In this document: piece by piece, positions 47,105-59,140 of the stretch
Numbering within the stretch: position 1 is the stretch's first letter
Layout of the letters: each line of letters begins with the position of its first letter
NCBI RefSeq assembly: GCF_021018805.1
Contig: NC_086254.1
Coordinates: 24,303,300-24,367,299 of the forward strand
Source of the DNA: Prinia subflava
Lineage: Eukaryota > Chordata > Aves > Passeriformes > Cisticolidae
DNA length: 64,000 nt
Direction: 5' to 3'
The notes under the pieces: model-generated
What the model was told of the DNA's origin: nothing
Database searches by the model: none
What the model saw: only the letters and a program-made list of their open reading frames with translations
Program-made: the position numbers and the translations under genes

Positions 47105-48735
47105 AAGTCCGGGATCTGCACATGGGATGAATGCTGGGGAGCAGCTGGCCAGCAAGGAGCTGTCCCCTGTCCCCGTGAGCAGCCAGCAGAGTGACAGAAC
47201 CAGCACCACAAACAGCCCACAGTGCTCATTAGAAAGCAAATTATAAAAGCATTTATCTTCCAATAAAAATAACATTTCATGTGAATGAGGAAGCAGCTGC
47301 ATTCAAACTTTTCTGCAACTCGTTGTTTGGGTTTTTCACAGAGCCCCAAATACTTTAAAGGAGTTGTTCACCACTGGAATTCTTTTTACCTTGTGTGCTT
47401 CAAGAAATGTTCCAAAAGCCACCAAATGCTTCTGGGGCACAATTAAACCTGAGCCTGAGAGCTCACAGCAGTCTTACACTGTGGTTTAAGAAATAAAGTG
47501 AAGAAGAAATCTGAACTGACTGAAAAATCAGAGATACACCTATTAAATACACTTTTTCCTGTGCTCACACACCCCAAAAACTCAAAGTAAAACCAGTATT
47601 CATTACAGGTTATTCATCTGGGTTTGTTTTCTAGTTGCCAACCTTTGAGCATTCAAATGTGCAACATTCAAGTCCTTCCACATTAACAAAGAGAATGGGA
47701 ATGTCACAAATTCTGTCACCTTTATTAAATGTACAACTGCATGTTTAAAAGAAAACTGTATATTTAGAAGAGAAGAACAGTTGGTAGTGTTCCAATATCT
47801 TAAAAAAATGTCCAGAAAGATGAATATTGGACATTCTTGACCTTTCTAATACACAAATGCTCCAGCCACAGAAGAAAAATGTAAAGTTGACCCCTGGTAT
47901 TCCACAGCAGGAAATAAAAAGCTGGACAAGGTGAGGTTTTTAAGTTAACATTAGTTTTTGGTGGGTTTTTTCTGAAAAATAAAGGTGCCTCCATTCATTT
48001 GGAGTATTTGTAACTTCTAAAATAGAAGCATATAATACAGACCCTAATTTATGAGTGCCTGTGGCTGCTGCTTTAGAAATTCAATTCAGATGTTGATACC
48101 AACAAGTTAAATGTAATGAAGGTTCCTGCAGAAATGATTCCAAATTTTATCTTCAGTCCACTCCATTTAAAGTTTGCAGGAAATTATTTTTAAGCATTTT
48201 TTGAAAGTTTCAGTGGCTTATGCAAGAACTCTTATTGTTAACCAAGATGGAAAACATTTTTCTAGCTGGCATTGTACATCTTTTTAAAAAAATCTACTGC
48301 TGAGCATGAATATACAGCTTAGAATTTCAATTGGATTGACATTGTCCACTGAAATATTTCCTGTGAACTAATTATCTCCTCATTCCTTCAACCAAAAATC
48401 TGAAAAGTCCCAAGGTTTTTTTGAGAATTTCTTGCTTACACCACGGCTTGCTGCAAGGTCAGGCCCTGCCTGGCTGGTTTGGCAGCGTGGGCAGAGGCAA
48501 ATGTTGCCATGTGCTGCCAGGGTCACATTTTCTATCTGCTCCAGCCTGAAAGGGAAACTTTCTGAGAGGAGAGAAATCCCAATTTCAGGCTGCTGGTGCT
48601 GCTCAGGGCAGAACAGGACAGAGGAGCAGGCAGGAGATGCACAAGGGAGCCAGGGCTGCCCCTCTGCAGCTGGGGACAACATCTGGATCCAGGAGAAGCA
48701 GCTGTGGGAGAAATCCTATTGCAAGACAGCTGTGG
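47105..48735. other. Intergenic, no gene supported
   Basis: AT-rich with no recognised features. Confidence 0.3.
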
Positions 48736-48880
48736 AGACATCTGGAGAGAACATCTGGCTCTGAGAGAAACATCTGTGGAGACATCTGGAGAGAACATCT
48801 GGTTCTGAGAGAAACATCTGTGGAGACATCTGGAGAGAACATCTGGTTCTGAGAGAAACATCTGTGGGAGACACCTGGGG
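48736..48880. repeat. 44-bp tandem repeat, about 3.5 copies
   Basis: Unit tggagacatctggagagaac followed by atctggttctgagagaaacatctg, three close copies and one diverged (tgggagacacctggggagaa). The repeats keep frame on both strands only by chance, since 44 is not a multiple of 3. Confidence 0.93.
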
Positions 48881-51146
48881 AGAAATCCTGTTCCAAGAGA
48901 AACTGTGGGAGAATGGAGGAAAGAACGGCACCAGAGCAGCCACTGTGGGCCCTCTCAGGGTCCCCAGCCTGTCATTGCAGAGCAGCACCAGCCCAGGACT
49001 ATTTCTCCCCAATTTCACGTGTCTGAACTTGTGGGTGACTCAGGAGCTGCTTTATGTAAGTTATTGATTGATCTGGGGTCTATCAGCTGCTAAAAGTTCC
49101 TGTCTGCCTCTGGCTGGTGAGAAAATCTCCTCAGCTGTCACAGCTGGGGGACAGCTGACCTGGCTCCTAATTAACATTCCTATTAATTTCATCATCTCCA
49201 GCCCTGGTGGTGATGTCACACTGGGGCAACAGTGACCCAGCTCAAACGCTGCCCAGGCAGTTTCAGTCTTGTTGCATCAATAATGAACATTTTCTGTAGC
49301 CACTGGCAGCTGTTCTGGGGTTCTGCTTCTCAAATCATCCTGCCCCCCTTCCCTTCCCTGCCCCTGCAGTTAATCAGGAGAAGCAGAGGTGCTCAGCACA
49401 GGGGTTCTCCAGGCTGGATTTCTCCTTTTTGCACTGTTTACACTCCAGGTTGTTATTCTGGGGTCTCTGTGTGCTGAATGCTCTGGCTGGTCACTTCAGT
49501 GCCATCGCCTCAAAATGGACCCAAGATCTCATCATTTCCTCCCAAACTCTGGAGTTTATTCTGAAAACAGAAATAAAGAATCTGACCTAAGCCCAAGCTC
49601 ATTCTGCTCCCTGAGAATTAAACACTGATATTAAATCCAGGCTTACAACAGACTGCCATGTTCATCAGCACAGCTCCTCTGCAAGTAAAGTGAAGATAAA
49701 ACAGAATTATAAATGCTCATGTAACTTCTGCCTGCGCTGTATTTTCCTGTCACAAGCATTTAGAAACATTTCACCCCTCACAAAAACAGAATTAAACAGC
49801 TCTGAGCCTCATTGCATCAGTGTGAACTGCTTCACCCCAGCTTTTAGAATCAATTATTTTGGCATAAAAATCCATAAAAGATGTGTACATTTTTCTTCCA
49901 TTCTTTAAATAGCTTTTAATGTTATTTCCATGGAAACCACTTACAAGCACATGCCTGATGTTTGTGGGTTCAAGCATCATCCAGGAACTCCAGATGCCAA
50001 AGGCTGCATGGATAAGCTGAATTCCTAAGGTCCATTCCCAGCTGATACACACGGATGGTTATTTACTCCACAAGCCAGCAGAAAACAGAGCTGCTCAACC
50101 CAGAGAAGTTTAAAGCAGATAATGTATATTTTAGCCCTTTTTCTCCAGTACAATTAGTTTGCCTGCAGTACAGTCAGAGGCAGCTGAAGGCTTTTCAAAT
50201 AACGGGCAAAATTGGGTTTTGCAATGCCAAAAGAGGAATTCCTTCTTTTCAGGCCAGCAAAATTCATTCCCACATCGGCAGCAGCAGAACTTCTCCCAAA
50301 CCAAAGCCTCGTGGTCAGCTGTGGTGAATGTCACATCCATTAAAACCTGATTATTCCACAAGCAACTCAGAACAAAGCAGGCAGCACCAGAGAAACCTGA
50401 GAGTTTGTGGTTATTAGCAAAACCGTCCCTTTTTCAAGGGTTTAATACATCCGACACCCAATTAGAAGCAAAATATTCTCCCAATTTATTGTTTTTCTTA
50501 ATTATCTTGAAGGCATTTCTAGAAGGCAAGTGACCAATTAGTCTGTGGGGTGAGACACCACAGAAACCACTTGGGGTTTCCACGGGACTGGATCTGCTGT
50601 TGTGGCAGGCTGGTAATTAAGGCATAGATCACAGTGATTTACATGCATTTTATAATTACAGCACTGCTCATGTCACTGAGCTGCACCCAGCTAAACCAAG
50701 AGTGTTTTCAGCTTGAGTTTCTTTAGGAGTTTTTGGAATTGGGTGATTTTTTAGGACTCATCCAGGCTTCTGGAAAAAGAAGATCTGTTCCCAGCTTTGC
50801 TTCTAACCTTCCCCTTCCACTTTTTCTGTTTCTTCTTTGCTTTGGATGCTTAATAACTTTTTTACAACATTCAAGATGCTTACAGCTTTCAATTTTTCTG
50901 CTCTCCTTTCTGATTGTCCTTTTAAATTCACATTACTCTATCTCCTTGCTCTTCTTTCTCATTTTACCAACTTTAGGATCACGACAATGTAATTAAGAAT
51001 TTATCTCAGCAAGCTCAAGCCAGTAGTCTGTGACAAACCAATAAAGTTGCTAAATCCATGAATAATAAGTGAATTCTCATGCACTATCCCAAAGGATAAC
51101 AAATAATGAAGAATGTGTTACTCATTATTAATAAGAAATAATGAAT
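48881..51146. other. Intergenic, no gene supported
   Basis: No exon or repeat recognised. Confidence 0.3.
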
Positions 51147-51348
51147 AATGGGATCTTGGGAAGGAATTCCTCCCTGTGAGGGTGGGGAGGCACAGGAATT
51201 CCCAGAGCAGCTGTGGCTGCCCCTGGATCCCTGGCAGTGCCCAAGGCCAGGCTGGACAGGGCTGGGAGCAGCCTGGGATGGTGGGAGTGTCCCTGACAGG
51301 GCAGGGATGCTCTTTAAGATCCCTTCAACCCAAATCATTCCAGATTCT
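51147..51348 (+). mobile_element. CR1 LINE, 3'-end fragment
   Basis: Plus-oriented CR1 tail: gatcttgggaaggaattcct, cagctgtggctgcccctgga, ccaaggccaggctggacagg and ctttaagatcccttcaaccc. Confidence 0.9.
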
Positions 51349-52904
51349 CTGATGTGATTCCTTGATCCAGCAGATCTGCTCGTACCTGGCAGTGGTTCCA
51401 GGCTGAGCCCGAGCAGGTTGAGCTCCCATCAGCAAAATGTGCTTTGGGCCTTCTGAACAAGCAAGAGCCCCCTCGTGTGTGCACACCCAGCTGGGGCACG
51501 GCCAGCCCTGCTCCCAGTAAGAACTGGGGAGTGAGGGGCGAGAGCTGCCTGGAGCCCAGCCCCTGGCAGACCCCCAAAGCTCTGCCCCATCCCTGTCCCA
51601 GGGAGCTGCTGCAGGAACCCTCCCCACCAGCGTGGCTTTAAACCAGGCTCTGAGTCAGAAATGCACTTGAGAAGGCAGCGAGCCCAGCCAGCCCAGCTGT
51701 GCAAAGCCAGCAGTGCCATCCATTGACTGAAGGGTGTAAGGCAAGCGCCTGCCAGGGCAGCAATGCCCAGCAGCAGCCTGGAAACGTCCCTCACTCTGCC
51801 TTCCTGCCAGAGCAGGGAATTTTATGAGTATTCCTGACTGGAGCCTGGTCTCGGTAAGTTCCTGCAATGCCTGCTCTCAAGCTGGCAGATACCTTAAAGG
51901 ATTTCAGTGATACAGACAGAACAGAGATGTTCACACCCATCGTGAGGGGTGGGCGCCTGTGCCAGGGTCACACAAGAACACAGCAAATCACAGGCTGGTC
52001 ACACACCCAGAGCCACAGAACAGCTCCTTCCTCCTCCTGAGATCAAACAATCAGCACCACCACACAGCCAGCTCAGAACAGGCACCCCTGGCACTGTAAC
52101 ACAGCTGGGAACGGGGCATCACACGCCCAGAGCCACAGAAAAGGTTCCTTATTCTGTAAGATCTCAAAGCTGACAACCTCAACACAATGACTCTGTTTAT
52201 AGTGGTTCTACCTCACCAATTCACTTTGAAAACACGACATAAATCCTTTACAAATGATAGGTTAGATGCTTTGAAAGAATGTTCCCCACTGTTAAATGTT
52301 ACAAAGATCAGCAGACCAAAAAGCTGCTTATAGCTGTGGCTGTAATTGACCTTGTTCCCTAGCTATGGGCTCATTATAAGCTACTCACATCTATGAAATG
52401 CCTGTATAGATGCAATATTATCACTATTTAAAATTTGGTCATTCAAGTAGTTACAATTTTTGGTGTATCTCAAATTCTGGCTGAAAAGAAGAGCAGAAGA
52501 CACCAAAAGAAGACACCGCTCCCCAAGGCCTCAGCAGCACAGCCACCTGCAAGACGTGAACAATTTCCAGTAACCTCGGACAAACAGGGGCTAATTTCCT
52601 TGTACAGATTGAATATTGCATTGCACTGAGCTGTTTGACCAGAATTTCATTACGGCATTATGCAGTGAGAGGTGGAAAAGAGGGGATGTGGCCTTGGCTG
52701 TTCCATCTGAAGGGACTGACAATTGGCTTTACAGCGATATTGGCAAGGAGCAAAGGGCAGGAAGATTTGCCCTTGGGAATGCGAGTCACGGGCTGCTACA
52801 AGAGGATTTTATCAAGTATTTACACAGCTTTCATCCTGAGGGGGAAGAGGACAACTTAGACTGTGAAAACAATTTGAAATTGCTGAACATTTAGAAAACA
52901 AACA
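51349..52904. other. Intergenic, no gene supported
   Basis: Contains a diverged two-copy block (cacacccagagccacagaac near 52002 and cacgcccagagccacagaaa near 52123). No exon recognised. Confidence 0.3.
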
Positions 52905-53055
52905 CAAACCACATAGAATGGTTTGGGTTGGAGGAGACTTTTAATATCATCCAGTTCCACCAGGGGCAGGGACACCTCCCACTATCCCGGGTTGCTCCAA
53001 GCCCCATCCAACCTGGCCTTGGACAATCTCTTCCCGAATTGCCTGGAATATCTCT
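52905..53055 (-). mobile_element. CR1 LINE, 3'-end fragment
   Basis: Reverse-complement CR1 tail: catagaatggtttgggttgg, ccaggggcagggacacctcc, gggttgctccaagccccatc, caacctggccttgga. Confidence 0.9.
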
Positions 53056-54459
53056 TGCTTAATTTTTCTTAAGTTCTCATGAAGCTAAATTATCATCAGT
53101 AGAGAGAAATCAAAAATCAAATCTAAATAAGAAGTTTTTAAAATTAAAGAAGAATCTCTGTGCAAATTTGAAAGTCCATGGGAATCAGATGAGATGTGAA
53201 ACACCTTGAGGAGGCAGAGCAGTTTAAACATTCAGCTTCCACATTTGGCCCCGGGATTTTTCCCTTCACAAAATACCACTCTGCCCATGTTAGTGGCAGC
53301 AGATGTGAACTCAGCAAACAGCGTCATTTGCAGCCTCTCTGTGTTTATTTATCAGCTCAAGACACTTTGGTTTTGCTGGGCTACTGGACTTCATCTGCTG
53401 TAGAAGTTTGAAAACTTTTTTCCAGAGGTGCAGGTCTGGAGCAGACACCTCTCCTCAGAGTGGGCTGCACGGAATGACAAATAAATAACCACCAAAAGTC
53501 TTCTCCAAATGCCAAACCCCAGGTACAGGAATGACTGTTTGCACTTCTCTGCAACATAAATATCAATCTAAGGGTAGAAGATGACAAATTCTTCACAGTC
53601 GTGAGTTATGCAAACTTTTCTGGGTACCAAAAAAGATGAATTTATGTTGAAACCCGTGTTCCAGTGGGGAATGGGTGCATGACAAACACATCTCAAGGAG
53701 CCAGCAATGGGTACAGCAATTATTGCTCCTCTGGTGTAACCCAGGTGAACGGGTACAGCAAGGTGAGGGCTGCCAGTGCTCCTGTGAGGGGAGTTTGGTG
53801 TGCCCTGATGTTGGGAAGGATGAAGTAGAAAGACCTTGCAAATATGGTGGTTTAGATTCTGGGAGTCTGAGTTCAGCAAGCGAGATAGAAATGAAAGCAA
53901 GCTTTGAGATTTAGGGTGTGGGGTACAGGGCCATCAGCTAGTGAATAATGATGTGCCAAGCTGAGAGCCAGCTCCCTTGATTAAACAATCCCCTTCTGCT
54001 TAGCTTAAGTGATAGGACAGTTCTATTAGCTGTAAGTAAATGTTGTTATCTTGTATTAGAATAGTTAGTCCAACACAGACTATTCAACTTAGAAAGATAT
54101 TTAATGTACGGAGATACTCCTTCACCCTCAGAGCCCCCGGGGCAAAAGGAGCTGTCTGGGCACGGAGCTGAGCCAGCCCTCAGGGTGGCACAGGGAGGGT
54201 GCCAAGGAAGAGGCTCCGTGAGGAAATGACCTCCCTGCTCTGCCGGGCCATCAATCCCACACCCCGCAGGATGTGATTCGCACTCACACACACCCAAAGG
54301 GCTGCACATCACACCAGCCAAATGGAAAAGGTCTCATCAGAGGATCACCGGGGAGGATCTTGTGGAGAGGAGAATTAATGCTGCTGGCTTGTGTCAACCA
54401 AGGTGATGGAAAATACACCGAGTTTAATTTATTTTTTTTTATTTTATAACTCTAGTCAG
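53056..54459. other. Intergenic, no gene supported
   Basis: No exon or named repeat recognised. Confidence 0.3.
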
Positions 54460-54462
54460 TTT

Positions 54463-54535
54463 TCACAGAATCACAGAATGAACGAGTTTGGAAAAGACTT
54501 TTGATGTCTTCAAGTCCAACCTGTGTTCGCTTTTA
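54463..54535 (-). mobile_element. CR1 LINE, terminal fragment
   Basis: cagaatcacagaatgaacga, gtttggaaaagacttttgat, caagtccaacctgtg: reverse complement of a CR1 end of a different subfamily from the copies above. It stops just upstream of the LTR. Confidence 0.65.
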
Positions 54536-54635
54536 GCCCGGGGGAAGGGAATTAGAGTTTCTTTCCATGAACATCGATTGTCTCAATAGGCTGGGAGCAG
54601 CACAGGAGACACTCAGGATAACATCCATCACCGGC

Positions 54636-54992
54636 TGTTAATGAAGCACCGACTCCAAACAGCACCCCTGCGGTGCTGCGAGACCTGGCCTGGGAAAGGA
54701 GATAACAATGAGCACCTAATTAGCATCAGAAGCGATCTGTACCCAACAGGAAACCAAATACAAGAACTACGTAACCTGGAGCCAATGAACATTGCACCAA
54801 TGAACACTGAACCAATGAATCTCTGTGCCTCTTCACTGCATAAAATCTGTGAAAAACCCAGTCAAATCCGTGTGGCACGGAATTATTTCCTCTGTATGCC
54901 CGGGCTATGCGTAGATGAAATGATTTCTGTGGTACATCCTGGCTAGAAGAACATCCTGGCCAGAAATAAATTAATGCCTTGATTCTTTAACA
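54636..54992 (+). mobile_element. Solo retroviral LTR (357 bp)
   Basis: Bounded by perfect inverted termini TGTTAA (54636-54641) and TTAACA (54987-54992). Inside, in correct order: three CCAAT boxes spaced about 17 bp (54782-54817), a TATA-like cataaaatctg near 54839, and an AATAAA (54965-54970) shortly before the end. No target duplication is evident and no gag, pol or env sequence flanks it, so it is probably an old solo LTR of an endogenous retrovirus. No viral protein is encoded. Confidence 0.7.
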
Positions 54993-57900
54993 CTAAAAAT
55001 ATTGGTGGAGGGGTTTTATTTTTCCCACAGCTTCGGTGACAAAGGGACAAAGATGCTGAAAGAATTCTGCTTCCTGCACAGAAAAGGAGCGAGCCCCACT
55101 GCTCAGCAGCACCAGTCCCTCACCCACAGGCACAGGGGAAATTCCCCTTTGTGCAGAGGCTCTCAAGAGTCATCACCTAAATTGCCCGATTAAGGAGGAT
55201 TTGAGTTGAACCCCCAGTTCCCCTTGCTTGGACAATCACAGATTCCCACAGATCTCCAGGACAGGCCCACACAGCCCCGTTCTTCAAGGAATTCCAGGTA
55301 AATGAAACAACTCCAGGTAAATTCCTTCTTTGCTGTCCTGTTTGGAAATTTTTCTTGCCCTGAAGTCCTCAAAGATGAAAATACCTGGGCTGCCTTTTGC
55401 TGGATTTAGCAATCCTAGCACTGCAGTCTTCTCCTATTTGAATAGAAAATACCAAGATTTAATGACTTTCTACTGGTTTTGCTTGAGAAGAAAGATGTCC
55501 CTGACAGCTGATTGTATTTACTCGAGGATCCGTGACCCAGAACTTCACTAATAAATATGTTTATCAACAGCATATGGATATTCCTTTCCTGGCATCATTT
55601 TTATTCTTAGTCAGCTTATCAACTAGCCCCATTATCTGATCTTCATGATTCAAACACTCTTGGAACACGATGTGAAAAAGCCAATGTACTAAAGAACAGG
55701 GCCACTTAAAACTAGTTCACATGCCATGCCCTTAATTTACTGTAATATGAAAAAAATTACTTTTGCTCCTGTTCTAAATGAGGTTCATGATCAGTTGGCA
55801 GCTCCTCTCATTACATTTATATGCATGACATTACTACATTTGTAATAATGCTAAATGACACAGCTTCCAGCACGGAGAAGAAATTGCCTCCCACTCTCAC
55901 ACAGGAACCAATTCCTACGTGTCCATTAGAAGGCATTAAATTTTGCTACCAGCACATTCACAATTCCTGAATTATTTGGAGATTAGATCATTTGAAAAAC
56001 GTGTAATGAATCTGCTCTCATACAATTTAGAAAACTTAGCAGACTTCTAAGATTTCTCCATCATTAAAACATCCTTGTAGTTTGGCTAAGACATTCTCCC
56101 AAGGTGTTACTGAATTACTGATCACATTTACCCTGCAAATGGATTTAACTCCTAAACCAGCTCGTTGCAGAGTCCCACAGGCATCAGTGGTTGTATTTAG
56201 TTGGACTTCCAGCAAACCATAAATGAACAACTCTGCATTCTGGATTTCTGGTTACACAAATTGCACATTAGAGCACACTTCAGGTTTGTCACTGTTCCAA
56301 CAGCGCTGTCAAACCAAGAGAGATTTTGACTTCAGAAAGTCAAATTATGGAAGGGAAATTGTTATCTAAGAGGTTTATAACAGATACCTTGATAAAGAGT
56401 ACCCTCTACGTTACTACATTATACACATTCTGACAAAAACATGACAAACCTTTCCGAAAAATTACAGAGAATGGTCATTATGGAAAAGTCTTTGCCTCAC
56501 AGGAATTCAAATGCATCTCCTGGTGACATTATACCTACTGCCTCTTCAATAGCTCTCAGCTCAATTCCCAGCTTTCCTCTTACTGATGATAAACAGTGAC
56601 TGCAATAACACAAATAACACAAAACCAGAGCAGCACTCTCTGCCTGTTGGAAAATTGCAAATGGAAAATAAGATATCTACGTAGAGGCAGGCTGAGAGAT
56701 GGAACAGGGTTTCAGACAGCACGAATGTAGTAGATGAAGTGCGTCAGTAATTTAGGTTTATTTTTAAATAACACATCCCTGAGCCACCTGGAACTGGGGT
56801 TCACATCTCCACACCCCAGGCTCTTGTTTCAGGACCTCAGAAAATACTGATGTGTTTCTGATCTGTTGTTGAGATCTGGGTATTTTTAAGCATTTTGCAG
56901 CACCCCTTTTTTCAGTTTATCTTTATTTAGTGTAGACACCAAAACATTTTGAGATGTATTTGTAAATATCTGTGTCTGTGCAGAAGCCTTTTCTCGAGCT
57001 GTTTCTGAAAGCTGTACCTTCTCCCCTTTGTTTTAGTTACAATGAGCAGGACAGAGCTAATGGCTTTTCCCTTGCTCTTATAAAGCATCTTCACACTAAT
57101 GTGTCTCCAGCCTGGGTGTTTGCTGCTTTTTCACTGGGCATATATCACTGGGTGTTTATCGTATTGTTCCTTCCTGCTTCCAAGCAAAACCTCCCACTGA
57201 GATTTGGAGGCAGCAGCAGCCAGGCTGTGCACAGACCTCTGCCAGCCCTGGTGCTGTCATGCCTCATTAAGTGACCTCCTGCTCCTTTCTGCACTTGCCC
57301 AGGGTTTTTGTTTGTCCAGCAGCAGCAAACACATCTGTCACCAGAGCAGCTCCGTGGTGTCTGTCCCACCACGGCTCTGATGGATCTCAGACATTCACAG
57401 GGGAGTGCTCAATGTCCCTGAGCAGAGCCCAGAGCTGCCACTGACACCTCCTTTACTGAGACCAGAATTAACTCCTGGGGTTTTTTATTATTCAGAAAGA
57501 AAAAGGACAAAGCTGTAGTGTGCTCTGCTCAGAGCATTGCCGTGCCAGTATCACCTGTCTGCTCCGGTGGTGTGTAAACAGTCACAGAAAACACACAGCA
57601 AACAGCTTTGGAGCAGTAATAAACACTGAAATTGTGTTCTGAGAAACTGTTCTTCTCCAGAGCATTCAGAGAGGGGCTGGATTTATGAAGCAGGAACTAC
57701 AGGCAGTGTGAAGCCCTGGAACTGGCTGTGCTGTTGAGACAGAACAGATCATTTCAATACAAGCAGAGCTCTCTACCTCTGCTCCCCTGAGATCCTCCCT
57801 GGATCCCAGCTGCTCTGTGGTGCCCTGCACTCAACAGCAGCTGCCCACAGCACTTCACCCTCCGTGCTGTCCTGTGCAGCTCTGCTCTGTGCTCCTGAAC

Positions 57901-58214
57901 TGGAGGGAATCCATCCTATTTACCCAGCACTGCTCTCCCATTGTCCTCAGGCCTGTGTGCTCACACGGCTGCAGAAACACAGCGTGCCTGAAGGGGAAAG
58001 GCTTTGCAGCTGGGAGAGCGCAGGATTTTATTGCTTGGGATGCAGTTTGAGCGATATTTGCCCTTCACCCTGCCATGAGCAGCCGTGTCTGCGATGGCAC
58101 AGAGCCATTTCGGAAAAATGCAGGGGTGAAACCCTTGTGATCACAGTTATGAGGGCACACTCTGCAGGTTTGCTGACAGCCCCCGGGTGTGTCGGGTGCT
58201 CATTCCTGGAGGAA
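54993..58214. other. Intergenic, no gene supported
   Basis: AT-rich and free of recognised repeats; 55560-56650 in particular looks unique and could be conserved non-coding sequence. GC content rises from about 57200 towards FAM210B. Confidence 0.3.
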
Positions 58215-58706
58215 TGGGATGGCATCCAGAGAGATCTGGAATGGTTCAGAGGTGGGATTGTGTGAATATCGCCAAATTCAGCACGGCCTCGTGCAAGGTG
58301 CTGCACTTGTGGCAGACCCAGGGCAGGGCTGGAGCTGTGCAGGGAGGTTTAGGTTGGATTTTGGGAAAGGTTCTTCCCCAGGTGGTGCTGGCACTGCCCA
58401 GGTTCCCCAGGAATGGGCACGGCCCCGAGGCTGCCACAGCTCCAGGAGCCTTTGGACAGCGCTGCCAGGGATGCCCAGGGTGGGGTTGGTGGGGTGTGAA
58501 TTTCCCCTCTCTACATTTGAAGCCGTTGAATTTCCCCTCTCTCCATTTGAAGCCGTTCCCCCTTGCCCTGTCACCCCAGTTCCTCAGGAATTATCCCTCT
58601 CGTTTGCTGGCGATCCTGGGGTGCCCTGTGCACAGCCAGGAGCCGGACTGGCTCATCCTTGTGGGTCCAGTCCAACTCAGCATATTCTGCAGCTCTGTGA
58701 CTATTT
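58215..58706 (+). mobile_element. CR1 LINE, older subfamily, in the FAM210B 5' flank
   Basis: aggtgctgcacttgtggcag, gaggtttaggttggattttg, ggaaaggttcttccccaggt and, after an apparent insertion, the tail gggtccagtccaactcagca tattctgcagctctgtga. The internal part (58497-58558) holds a 31-bp unit repeated twice (gaatttcccctctctacatt plus tgaagccgtt). It ends about 240 bp before the FAM210B start codon. Confidence 0.75.
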
Positions 58707-58779
58707 ATAAGTGCCTGGAGAGGCATGACGAGGAGAAATGACTTCAAAATCAAAGAGGGAAGGCTCAGACTGGATTTTC

Positions 58780-59140
58780 TGTGACGGTGGGGCGGCCCTG
58801 GAAGCACCCGAAGCCCGGCTGGGCACAGCACCCACCCGAGCCTCTCCACCGCGAACGCTGCGGCTTTAAGGAGGCGGTCGGGGCGTGTGCCCGGCCCGTC
58901 ATGCCGCTCGGGGGGCCGGGCCGCTGCCGAGTGCCGGCGGTGCCGCCATGTACCGCCTGTGCCGGCTGTCCCTGTCGCTGTCCCCGTCGCTGTCCCCGCT
59001 GCTGTCCCCGGTGCCCCCGCGCTGCGCCCCCCGCCCCGCCTGGGCCGCGCTCCCGCCGGGGCCGGGCCCGCGCCGCGCCAGCGCCAAGGTACGTGAGGGG
59101 AGCGCTGAGGGGCCGCGCCGGGCGCCCGCAAACCGCTCCT
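58780..59140 (+). promoter_or_regulatory. FAM210B: CpG-island promoter of FAM210B
   Basis: High CpG density (for example ggcggtcggggcgtgtgccc, cgctcggggggccgggccgc) spanning the first exon. There is no TATA box at a sensible distance, as expected of a broadly expressed gene. Confidence 0.8.
58948..59088 (+). CDS. FAM210B: FAM210B coding exon 1
   Basis: 47 codons encoding the putative transit peptide; donor GCCAAG|gtacgt. Its Leu-Ser-Pro repeats (SLSLSPSLSPLLSP) come from a ctgtccccgtcg-type repeat, so this part evolves fast. Confidence 0.93.

Noticed and set aside
54641..54946. 101-codon plus-strand frame inside the LTR
   Set aside because: It lies wholly within the LTR, whose CCAAT boxes encode the repeated PMN wording. 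Not a gene.
58571..59131. 186-codon minus-strand frame opposite FAM210B exon 1
   Set aside because: A GC-rich shadow of the CpG island and CR1. No homology or splice support.
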